Part shown: positions 56,535 to 64,000 of the stretch, one piece after another
How positions within the stretch are numbered: the stretch's first letter is position 1
Layout of the letters: every line of letters starts with the position of its first letter
Notes under the pieces: model-generated
Database searches by the model: none
What the model saw: the letters and a program-made list of their open reading frames with translations, nothing else
Told to the model about the DNA's origin: nothing
Source of the DNA: Reichenbachiella versicolor
GTDB lineage: Bacteria; Bacteroidota; Bacteroidia; Cytophagales; Cyclobacteriaceae
Assembly: GCF_003171675.1 (NCBI RefSeq)
Contig: NZ_QFZQ01000006.1
Coordinates: 365,564 to 429,563 of the forward strand
Direction: 5' to 3'
Length of the DNA stretch: 64,000 nucleotides
Position numbers and translations under genes: made by a program

Positions 56535-58343
56535 TTACTTAGATGAAATATTTGCGTTTTCGATTCTAATTCTTTCTAGCATGGAAAACTCAGTATCAAC
56601 TTTCGTATTCTTATTAAAAACAACAATAAAAGCATCTGATACATTACACGAGGACTTTAATCTAAGAGCGTCTTCTATATTTTCGAAACTACCAATCGCG
56701 TACTTATACCAGTTATCTTCCTGATAGGCTTCTATTTTTAACGAGCCTTTATACCCTCTTCGTTCCAAATCCCGCTTATCCATTGGCTCTAAAGCTGCAC
56801 CAATCTGGACTCTATATTCTAATTTATCTGTTGGTTTACGAGCAATAACTGGTATTTCATGACTCAATACTTGAGTTTCATATACTTCAGAAGTATCCTT
56901 CGGATTCAAAGAGATTTGTTTTGATTGATATCCTTTTTTTGATAAAATCAGCTTGTACTTTTCCCCGACTTTAACTGGAAACTCGTATCTACCTAAGGAG
57001 TCTGTTTGAGAGACTAAATCCCTCCCATAATTCGTATTTATTTTCACTTTGACATCAGGCACTGGATTGCCTTGTTGATCATTTACTTCAGCGAAAAACG
57101 GAACCTTCAAGTAGGTAAACTTATATATATCATCACTTCCTTGTCCTCCTCTCCGGTTGGAAGAAAAGAATCCTGATCGACCATTGTTTTTTGTGATAAA
57201 CCCAAAATCATCATATGCAGTATTAATCGGATAGCCGAGATTACTTACCTCTATCTCATTACCCAAACTGACCTTGAAAATATCTAACCCTCCAAGACCT
57301 CCAAGACCATCTGATGCTAGATATAATGTAGAGTCGTTCAATAAAAATGGAAATGATTCATTTCCCGAAGTATTCACTTTTGCTCCTAAATTTTTCGGTT
57401 CTGACCATTTATCATCTATATAAGTAGACTCATAAATATCGGTACCACCAAAACCTCCAGGCATATTTGATGCAAAGAACAGTTGATTTCCATTCTTGCT
57501 AAGTGCAGGATGTCCTATTGAAAATTCATCACTATTAAGTGTTATAGGTATTGGATTTTTAAATTCACCAGCTTCATCTGAGATTTCAAAAATACTTAGC
57601 TGATGAATTTTCTCGCCATCTTCCAACTTCTTGTTTTTCTTTTCTACTCGAGTAAAATACAATTTGCCTCCCTGAGAAGAATATACTGCTGATCCTTCTC
57701 CAAATTTAGAATTGATATTATTGGCAAATCGCTCTAGCTCTCCTTCTTGATTAATATCTTTTGTATAAAAAAGATCAAAATCATTTGGGTCAGAAGAAGT
57801 ACTATTTTTATTTGAAACCCAGATTAAACCTTCTTTAAAATATGCTGGGGAGAAGTCACTGCCAGATGTATTAATACGCCAATTGACTATGTTGGTGAAT
57901 ATTGAATCTTGATTTATCTGATCTAAATTAGAAATGGTCTTTAGATAATTCTTTGCTCTAGAGTCTTTGCTCTTGCTCAGCCATTTTGCGGCTTCCTCAT
58001 ACTGCTTACTTACTACTAGCGCTTGTCCAAACTCATAAAGCAATGAGTCACTAATACTATTTTCTTTTAAACTATTAAAAACAGATCTATACTGTACAAT
58101 CGCACTATCGGGAAGTCCTGAATACTGATAACATCTCGCTAGTTTGATCTGAACATCAAACAGACTATCCACTTTAGATATTGCGCTTTGATAAAGTTTA
58201 ATAGCTCCTTCAAAATTGTTATTACGATATTCAATATCAGCCAATCTTACTTTTTCAGCTACATTGTATGGTATATTCTGTGCTAATACAGGAAAATAGA
58301 AAATTACTATTAGGTAAATTAATAGAGGTCTGCTATTGTTCAT
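56535..58343 (-). CDS. TPR-PD40-SPOR protein (PorE/SprE-like context, no OmpA domain)
   Basis: 602 aa with a signal peptide (to about 21). In order: TPR repeats (about 25-145), PD40/WD40-like repeats (about 150-410; FSIGHPALSKNGNQLFFASNMPGGFGGTDIY, NESFPFLLNDSTLYLASDGLGGLGGLDIF), a CarboxypepD_reg-like fold (about 420-490), and a C-terminal SPOR-like domain (about 510-590; YRVQIGAALEPM, YKYAIGSF, DAFIVVF). Bacteroidota have many such proteins ending in OmpA; here the SPOR replaces it, so it may bind denuded glycan strands of peptidoglycan. Last gene of an operon with PorP/SprF and two surface proteins. The likely role is anchoring the secreted adhesin machinery to the cell wall. Confidence 0.88.
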   Translation of the reverse strand: MNNSRPLLIYLIVIFYFPVLAQNIPYNVAEKVRLADIEYRNNNFEGAIKLYQSAISKVDSLFDVQIKLARCYQYSGLPDSAIVQYRSVFNSLKENSISDSLLYEFGQALVVSKQYEEAAKWLSKSKDSRAKNYLKTISNLDQINQDSIFTNIVNWRINTSGSDFSPAYFKEGLIWVSNKNSTSSDPNDFDLFYTKDINQEGELERFANNINSKFGEGSAVYSSQGGKLYFTRVEKKNKKLEDGEKIHQLSIFEISDEAGEFKNPIPITLNSDEFSIGHPALSKNGNQLFFASNMPGGFGGTDIYESTYIDDKWSEPKNLGAKVNTSGNESFPFLLNDSTLYLASDGLGGLGGLDIFKVSLGNEIEVSNLGYPINTAYDDFGFITKNNGRSGFFSSNRRGGQGSDDIYKFTYLKVPFFAEVNDQQGNPVPDVKVKINTNYGRDLVSQTDSLGRYEFPVKVGEKYKLILSKKGYQSKQISLNPKDTSEVYETQVLSHEIPVIARKPTDKLEYRVQIGAALEPMDKRDLERRGYKGSLKIEAYQEDNWYKYAIGSFENIEDALRLKSSCNVSDAFIVVFNKNTKVDTEFSMLERIRIENANISSK

Positions 58344-58345
58344 AA

Positions 58346-59275
58346 CTAAAAATATCTGGTTGACATATATCTATTGGAAGAGCGCTTAAATGAATACTTA
58401 AGCATTACTTCATGAGCTCCATTGCTTATATCGTTTGGTATATCGAAACCATAACCATATGAATAACTGAACATCAATAGATTATTAATTTGAAAACCTA
58501 TATTGGTCTCTAAAGTATTGAATCGCTGTAATGAAAGTCCAAAAAGCATCTTTTCATCCAAGATCAATGTTGTATTTAAATCAATCTGCAATGGAAGATC
58601 AGTAGTGAATTTTAGAAATACATTAGGTTGAAACTTCAAGCGCTGATTAAGATCTAACAAAAATCCATTGTGTAACAAAAAATAGCGTTGCTGCTCATAC
58701 ACATTCACTCCCTCATCCTCCTGAGGTACTAGAAGATTACTAGCAGCTCGGGGTATAGATAGTCCTACATAATATTTCTCATGATATAAGTAAGTTCCAA
58801 ATCCCAAATTGAAAGCTACATCATTAATATCCTGACCTTGAAAATTTGGATCATTTGGGTCAACTCCTTTTAGTTGAGAAAACCTCTGTGCGTAAAAAGT
58901 AGCAGTTGGTTGCAAACCAAAGGAAAGAACATGTTTACTCATATATAACCTATAACTGTAAACAGCCTGAATATTGGTTTCGTTGGTTACACCAAACTCA
59001 TCATCAGTAACTATCAATCCTAGGGCGATTTTTTTAACACGTAAAGGCGCATGAAATAAAAAAAGTTTAGAAGCTGGCGAACCTTCCACCCCCACCCAAT
59101 TTTTCTTAAAAGCTATACTGGCTGATAGGAATTTTTCACTTCCTACATAAGCTGGATTAATAAGTAGCTTATTATACACATAGTTGGAATACACTGTATT
59201 GTGTTGAGCCTCGACTGTCGTACAGACGATCAACAAAAAGACAAATCCTAATACATAAGATCTTATTCTTTCCAT
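58346..59275 (-). CDS. PorP/SprF family type IX secretion outer-membrane protein
   Basis: 309 aa with a signal peptide (MERIRSYVLGFVFLLIVCTTVEA). Beta-barrel protein of the PorP/SprF family: the opening QHNTVYSNYVYNKLLINPAYVGSEKFLSASIAFKKNWVGVEGSP is typical, followed by alternating strands and a positively charged C-terminus. SprF-type proteins are needed to place large T9SS cargo such as SprB on the surface, and are often encoded just after the adhesin. Gaps of 24 nt upstream and 2 nt downstream show it is in the same operon as the adhesin and the TPR-PD40 protein. Confidence 0.95.
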   Translation of the reverse strand: MERIRSYVLGFVFLLIVCTTVEAQHNTVYSNYVYNKLLINPAYVGSEKFLSASIAFKKNWVGVEGSPASKLFLFHAPLRVKKIALGLIVTDDEFGVTNETNIQAVYSYRLYMSKHVLSFGLQPTATFYAQRFSQLKGVDPNDPNFQGQDINDVAFNLGFGTYLYHEKYYVGLSIPRAASNLLVPQEDEGVNVYEQQRYFLLHNGFLLDLNQRLKFQPNVFLKFTTDLPLQIDLNTTLILDEKMLFGLSLQRFNTLETNIGFQINNLLMFSYSYGYGFDIPNDISNGAHEVMLKYSFKRSSNRYMSTRYF

Positions 59276-59299
59276 AGCTTCAAATTGGTCTGGTTGATA

Positions 59300-61537
59300 T
59301 TATTTTCTGACGACTACGAACCCACTTTTTTTCCCTCTATCACCTCCATAATCGACCCAATAAAAATAAGTGCCATTAGGCAAAATACCTTTTCCATTAA
59401 GAACACCAGCATTGGATTGACCACGCCAGACTTTATCCTGATTATTATATCCTCTTTCTTGATAAACCAGAACACCCCATTGGTCATAAATTGAGACTTT
59501 GTTATCAGGATATTCTTCCGCCTTTGGAATATACCATTCATCTCCAATAGCATCGCCGTTTGGAGACAAGGCTTGAGAAATAAGATCTTCAATAACTTCC
59601 AACTGTATCCATACTGAATCACATAGGGTAATATCGTCAGCATCACAAGCAGTCATTTTCAACCATACCTCCGGCTGTAAAAAAGGGCCTACGTCATAAG
59701 AAAAACACTGATCTCCAGGTATCGCATCAAACGTCTGATCTTGATTTGTAGCAAGATTGTTAATTACCACATCGATCAACTTAGTTTGATCAACTGATAT
59801 ATCGAAACACATATCCAGAGATTCCAACTCCAAACTACTCAGTTTAAGTGTATCGATTGGATTACCAATTTCATCTAATATAACAGGAGCATCATTGAAA
59901 CTTACATCAATAATATAAACTACTGTATCCTTCATAGGAGGAACACCTGTATCGGCAATTACCACTCTCAGACTATCAAAGCCTTCGAAGTTTAAGTCTG
60001 GATAGTATGTGAAACTGCCTTCGATTGGATCGTTTAATGAAAAGGTAGCAGAAGATAAGACAGTCAATGAAGTAATTTGTTCGATGGAAAATTTATCGCC
60101 CTCGATGTCATTAGCATTAATCGTATAACTAACTTCATCATTGTCATTGATAGATACTCTTACTGTATCTAGTTTATTTCCAGTCGCATCTACAATATTC
60201 GGAGCGTCATTAACAGCATTAACATCTATAATGACTGAACCCTGATCGAATAAGGTGTCAGGGCAAGTATTCTTTTTAAAATCAAATGAATTAATAACAT
60301 ATTGAACCGTATCTCTTCCAAAAAAATTGAGATCTGGTTTATAGTCAATACTATCTTGATCGTACAAATTCACTATTCCATTCTGAGGATAACCAGATAG
60401 CAATTCAGTAATGAGTATTCCTGTGCCAAATTTTAAATCATTGTCTTGTAAATCAATGATAATAGGTTCACTATCTTCAGAAATCGTGATCAAATCATCT
60501 GTAGCTTCAGGGCTGAAATTATCGATTTCTACTGTTCCTGTAACTAAAGCATTGTTTTGATTGCTACTATAATCATAAATTATCCCATCGGTAGAGTTGA
60601 AATGCCAAAGTCCAACTAAATCAGATTCATCACCTACAGATTGAGTACACATTAGGCTTTGAACTTCTACAGCGGATAAAGCTTTATCCCAAATGCTCAA
60701 TTCATCCACTTTACCGTTTAAAAACCGGTCGGTAAAAGCCAATCTAGTATCTCCAATGATCATAGACCCTCCTGGACTATCTCTTAGAGTTGACATAATT
60801 CCTGGGCTAGCAGCAGCAAGTGGAACCAAAGCACCATTTACATAAAAATTCACATTACCCCCAACCATACTAGTTGCTGTAAAAGAAACTCCTATATGAT
60901 TCCAGTCACCTACAGTTATAGCTCCTGATGAAGAGAACATAAATGTATTGAAAACACCTTCACGAAAATACAACTCGCCAGCATTACTAAGCCTTAAACT
61001 AAAGGTCTCAATAGGACTACCTCCATTATCAAAGTGCCTCGTCACCAAGACTGCTTCCACCCCTGGCAGTGACTCTACGTACACCCAAAATGACATACTA
61101 AAGGAAGTTTGTTGGAACTGAAGCTCATCACTGCTATTGATAGCCAATTCATTTCTTCCAGATTTTAAATCCAAAAAATTGGAATAATAGAATACTGGCA
61201 TACCTACATCTGCGACAGAAGCTGCACCTTCTGTACCATCTGATGCCGTCACATGATAATAATATTGCTGCCCATTCAATACATCCTTATCCTGATAAGA
61301 TGGAGTAGGGCTATCTGGAACTACAGCTATCTCTGAAAAAGAGACATTATCATCCGATCTATAAACCTTATATTCTATTACTCCTTCAACTAAAGGGTTT
61401 TGTGTCCAAAAAAGCTCATTCTGACCTTCAGATGAAGTCACCCAAAAATCGGTAGGCGCGGAAGGTTGAGCAATCCCAATAATTGGGACTGACAAAAACG
61501 CAACTACAAAAACGAACTTAAATTTTCTTGAACACAT
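59300..61537 (-). CDS. Fn3/LamG surface protein with T9SS type B (gliding-motility C-terminal) sorting domain
   Basis: 745 aa with a signal peptide (to about 24). Fibronectin type III domain (about 27-110), concanavalin/LamG-type domain (about 130-310; FSMSFWVYVESLPG, NGKVDELSIWDKALSAVEVQSL), cadherin/Ig-like repeats (about 340-640; NDAPNIVDATGN, NDAPVILDEIGN), and a CHU_C-type tail (ALSPNGDAIGDEWYIPKAEEYPDNKVSIYDQWGVLVYQERGYN). Type B tail predicts export by T9SS together with a PorP/SprF partner, which is the next gene. Probably a surface adhesin or glycan binder. Ten nt downstream of the giant adhesin gene. Confidence 0.92.
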   Translation of the reverse strand: MCSRKFKFVFVVAFLSVPIIGIAQPSAPTDFWVTSSEGQNELFWTQNPLVEGVIEYKVYRSDDNVSFSEIAVVPDSPTPSYQDKDVLNGQQYYYHVTASDGTEGAASVADVGMPVFYYSNFLDLKSGRNELAINSSDELQFQQTSFSMSFWVYVESLPGVEAVLVTRHFDNGGSPIETFSLRLSNAGELYFREGVFNTFMFSSSGAITVGDWNHIGVSFTATSMVGGNVNFYVNGALVPLAAASPGIMSTLRDSPGGSMIIGDTRLAFTDRFLNGKVDELSIWDKALSAVEVQSLMCTQSVGDESDLVGLWHFNSTDGIIYDYSSNQNNALVTGTVEIDNFSPEATDDLITISEDSEPIIIDLQDNDLKFGTGILITELLSGYPQNGIVNLYDQDSIDYKPDLNFFGRDTVQYVINSFDFKKNTCPDTLFDQGSVIIDVNAVNDAPNIVDATGNKLDTVRVSINDNDEVSYTINANDIEGDKFSIEQITSLTVLSSATFSLNDPIEGSFTYYPDLNFEGFDSLRVVIADTGVPPMKDTVVYIIDVSFNDAPVILDEIGNPIDTLKLSSLELESLDMCFDISVDQTKLIDVVINNLATNQDQTFDAIPGDQCFSYDVGPFLQPEVWLKMTACDADDITLCDSVWIQLEVIEDLISQALSPNGDAIGDEWYIPKAEEYPDNKVSIYDQWGVLVYQERGYNNQDKVWRGQSNAGVLNGKGILPNGTYFYWVDYGGDRGKKSGFVVVRK

Positions 61538-61547
61538 TTTACCATTA

Positions 61548-64000
61548 TCATTTTACTAGCATAATCCTTCCATCGTAAACATGATTATCAGTGATTATAT
61601 AATATATATATACACCACTATCCATATTTTGAGTGTCAATCTCAGCTTCATAAGTCTGTCCTTCAAGAACATATTCTTCGAATACTGTGCCGACACCATT
61701 TCCGTTCAAATCAAAAAGCTTGATAGTAACTTTCGAGTCATGATCTGGCTCAAATACTATTTTTCCTTTATCTCTAAAAGGATTCGGAACCATTTCATGC
61801 TCTAGTACTTCTTCTGGCGCATCATTTACTACTACATTAGAATTCTTTGATGTAGTTGCAAGCCTTGACGCTACAGAAGCTGTGCTTGTCAAATCAATGA
61901 AACAACTCTCGCTACAACCATTGTCTAAATCGAGAATTTCAACAATTACTCGAGCTGTACTTCCTACAGGACCTCTAGAGATTGTAATTTCAGATGTACC
62001 TGCCCCACTATCAATTGACCAATCTGAATTGTCTATTGTCCATGTATATTCCCCATTACTTAGCTCCGAAACAGATAATAAGTTACCGTTTTCTGCTATC
62101 AAACAAGAAGGTTTAGCAGTGTTATTTCCAACTTCTAGACTCACAGAGTTTGAACACCCATTTATTGTACTGGTAGCTTTAACACTATATTCTCCTACAA
62201 TAAAGGATTGGGTAATCGTGAGATCTTTTTTATCCAAAGGAGAATGAAAGAACTCAGTCCCTGGCACAGGTATAGTCCACTCATAAGTCAAATCTGTAGT
62301 CGTTGTCGTGGGACTCAATACCAAGCCACCAGCTTCAACTGTGTAACAAGTATGATTTGCATCTTCAATAGCCAAATCTGGAATGGCTTTATCCTCCTCG
62401 ACTGTAATATCATCTTTATTAGTACAGCCATTAGTTGGATTCTGAATCGTTACCTCATAAGTTCCTTTTTCACTAGTAGTAAAATCAGAATTTGAAGAAC
62501 TGAAGCTTCCTGGTCCCGTCCAAGAATAAGAAACACCTACTACAGACGATGATGCTGACACACCCACCTCATCTACTACACAAGTGATAGTACCTCCACC
62601 TGTGATATTAACATCTGGAGCTATCTTATCTTCTCTAACTGTCACTGTTGGATCAACGCTACATCCGTTCAATAAATTGGTAACCTTAACCTTGTATGTA
62701 CCTGATTCTGTAACTTCTGGATCTTCAATACTAGTCTCAAATCCACCAGGACCAGTCCAAGCAAATGAAACCTCTTCCTCTCCTAAATCTGTTGTAAGAT
62801 CAATGGTCAATTCTTGGTTTGAACAAGTTATTAGTCCGTCAACTGATAATTCAACATTTGGACCTACAAGGTCACTTTCAACTTCAACAGTTTCTGTAGT
62901 CTTACATCCATTACTTGGATTGGTCGCAGTGACTTCATAAGTGCCTGTCAATGTAGAAAATTTAACTTCAAGGTTTTGCTCATCTAATTTACCAAGGAAC
63001 AAATCATGTCCATCTGGCACCTTCCACTCATATGTCAAATCTGCAATCGTTGACGTTGGACTCAATATTAACCCTCCAGCTGCATCAGTAATACATGTAT
63101 GGTAAACTTCCTCTGCAATCGTCAAATCTGGTCCGTCTTTGTCTTCACCTACTTTTATATCTTCAGTAACTGTACAACCTGAGACTGGATGAGTAGCTAC
63201 TACTTCGTAAGTACCAGCTTTAAATGCTAATGGACTTGAATCTGTACTGCTATAACCTTCTGGACCTGTCCATGAATACGTGACTCCAGTGGTTGTCGAA
63301 CTCACTCCTAGGGTTACTTCATCAGTGACACAAGTCAAATCTCCATTTACTGATAAAACAATGTCTGGTTTAGTTAGACCATCTTCCACTTCTACGGTTT
63401 CTGTAGTCTTACATCCATTACTTGGATTGGTCGCAGTAACTTCATAAGTCCCTGTCAAACTAGAAAGCTTAACTTTAAGATTTTGTTCATCCAATGAACC
63501 AAGGAATAAATCATGTCCATCTGGCACCTTCCACTCATATGTTAAATCTGCAATCGTCGACGTTGGACTCAATATTAATCCTCCAGATGCATCAGTAATA
63601 CATGTATGGTAAACTTCCTCTGCAATCGTCAAATCTGGTGCATTCTTGTCTTCACCTACTTCTATCGTCTTGCTATCGGTACAGCCTGATTCAGGATGAG
63701 TAACTACTACTTTGTAAGTCCCTGCTTTAAACGCTAATGGACTTGAATCTGTGCTGCTATAACCTTCTGGGCCTTCCCATGAATACGTCGCTCCGGAAGT
63801 CGTCGAACTTGCACTTAGTGTCACTTCGTCTACTATACAACTCAAGTCGCCGCTTACACTGACAACAATATCAGATGGCTTACTCTCATCGTATTCTACT
63901 TCTATCGTCTTGCTATCGGTACAGCCTGATTCAGGATGAGTAACTACTACTTTGTAAGTCCCGGCTTTGAACGCTAATGGACTTGAATCTGTGCTGCTAT
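61548..64000 (-). CDS. Giant Ig-like repeat adhesin with T9SS type A tail (partial, continues past right edge)
   Basis: At least 816 codons visible; the frame is open to the right edge. A TTG at 63845 is an internal codon of a repeat, not a start. Repeats of about 80 aa, each with a Cys pair (e.g. GDLTCVTDEV...SGCTVTEDI), alternate between a SWTGPEGYSSTDSSPLAFKAGTYEV type and an LTYEWKVPDGHDLFLG type, forming a 169-aa (507-bp) double unit. The C-terminus is a type A sorting domain (MVPNPFRDKGKIVF...NMDSGVYIYYIITDNHVYDGRIMLVK). Architecture resembles SprB-like motile adhesins, with SprF/PorP two genes downstream. Repeat DNA is nearly identical in places. Confidence 0.92.
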   Translation of the reverse strand, partial: SSTDSSPLAFKAGTYKVVVTHPESGCTDSKTIEVEYDESKPSDIVVSVSGDLSCIVDEVTLSASSTTSGATYSWEGPEGYSSTDSSPLAFKAGTYKVVVTHPESGCTDSKTIEVGEDKNAPDLTIAEEVYHTCITDASGGLILSPTSTIADLTYEWKVPDGHDLFLGSLDEQNLKVKLSSLTGTYEVTATNPSNGCKTTETVEVEDGLTKPDIVLSVNGDLTCVTDEVTLGVSSTTTGVTYSWTGPEGYSSTDSSPLAFKAGTYEVVATHPVSGCTVTEDIKVGEDKDGPDLTIAEEVYHTCITDAAGGLILSPTSTIADLTYEWKVPDGHDLFLGKLDEQNLEVKFSTLTGTYEVTATNPSNGCKTTETVEVESDLVGPNVELSVDGLITCSNQELTIDLTTDLGEEEVSFAWTGPGGFETSIEDPEVTESGTYKVKVTNLLNGCSVDPTVTVREDKIAPDVNITGGGTITCVVDEVGVSASSSVVGVSYSWTGPGSFSSSNSDFTTSEKGTYEVTIQNPTNGCTNKDDITVEEDKAIPDLAIEDANHTCYTVEAGGLVLSPTTTTTDLTYEWTIPVPGTEFFHSPLDKKDLTITQSFIVGEYSVKATSTINGCSNSVSLEVGNNTAKPSCLIAENGNLLSVSELSNGEYTWTIDNSDWSIDSGAGTSEITISRGPVGSTARVIVEILDLDNGCSESCFIDLTSTASVASRLATTSKNSNVVVNDAPEEVLEHEMVPNPFRDKGKIVFEPDHDSKVTIKLFDLNGNGVGTVFEEYVLEGQTYEAEIDTQNMDSGVYIYYIITDNHVYDGRIMLVK

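Noticed and set aside
56516..56536. Short hairpin between the acetylesterase and the TPR-PD40 gene.
   Set aside because: The stem is short with a bulge and overlaps a stop codon; not convincing as a terminator.
63843..63845. Possible start codon of the adhesin at 63845.
   Set aside because: It is a TTG in the middle of an Ig-like repeat; the frame stays open and repeat-like to the right edge.

Overview
The window is about 37-40% G+C by eye and comes from a member of the Bacteroidota, most likely a marine Cytophagales-type (Flammeovirga/Reichenbachiella/Marivirga-like) bacterium. The support is three SusC/SusD pairs, two giant hybrid two-component sensors (HTCS), type IX secretion (T9SS) type A and type B C-terminal sorting domains, a PorP/SprF protein, and AraC/TPR regulators typical of that phylum. 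No rRNA, tRNA, CRISPR array, phage or IS element was seen.

Layout. (1) 1-10514: SusC-SusD-SusE-like operon on the minus strand (the third gene runs off the left edge), divergent from an HTCS on the plus strand. (2) 10515-10945: a GC-rich array of 41-bp repeats followed by a perfect 34-nt palindromic terminator. (3) 10946-33711, all minus strand: HTCS, then a second SusC-SusD-SusE-like operon clearly paralogous to the first, a PepSY-like periplasmic protein, three tandem paralogous GH74-like beta-propeller proteins (two with T9SS tails), and a small secreted protein. Regions 1-3 look like one large polysaccharide utilization locus (PUL), or two, built by duplication of the sensor/importer module around a single set of secreted propeller proteins. 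(4) 34155-39250: TPR/HTH regulator, CE1-like esterase lipoprotein, an unrecognised helical protein and an aldo-keto reductase. (5) 39353-56505: a predicted acetylated beta-mannan locus: type I phosphomannose isomerase, AraC regulator, two paralogous clan GH-A lipoprotein hydrolases, a third SusCD with two lipoproteins carrying DUF5018-like modules, a sodium:solute symporter, a GH130 phosphorylase and a SASA-type acetylesterase. (6) 56535-64000 (right edge): T9SS/gliding-type operon with a giant repeat adhesin (partial), a LamG/type B sorted surface protein, PorP/SprF, and a TPR-PD40-SPOR protein.

How it fits together. In region 5 the surface GH-A enzymes would cut the polymer, the acetylesterase would deacetylate it, SusCD would import oligosaccharides, the symporter would move the products across the inner membrane, GH130 would phosphorolyse them to sugar 1-phosphate and free sugar, and phosphomannose isomerase would feed mannose 6-phosphate into glycolysis. 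That substrate call is an inference from GH130 plus ManA. The substrate of regions 1-3 cannot be read from sequence; GH74-like propellers suggest a beta-glucan/xyloglucan-like or unknown marine polymer.

Start sites were adjusted where the longest reading frame began at a non-ATG codon and an internal ATG gave a better signal peptide or ribosome binding site.
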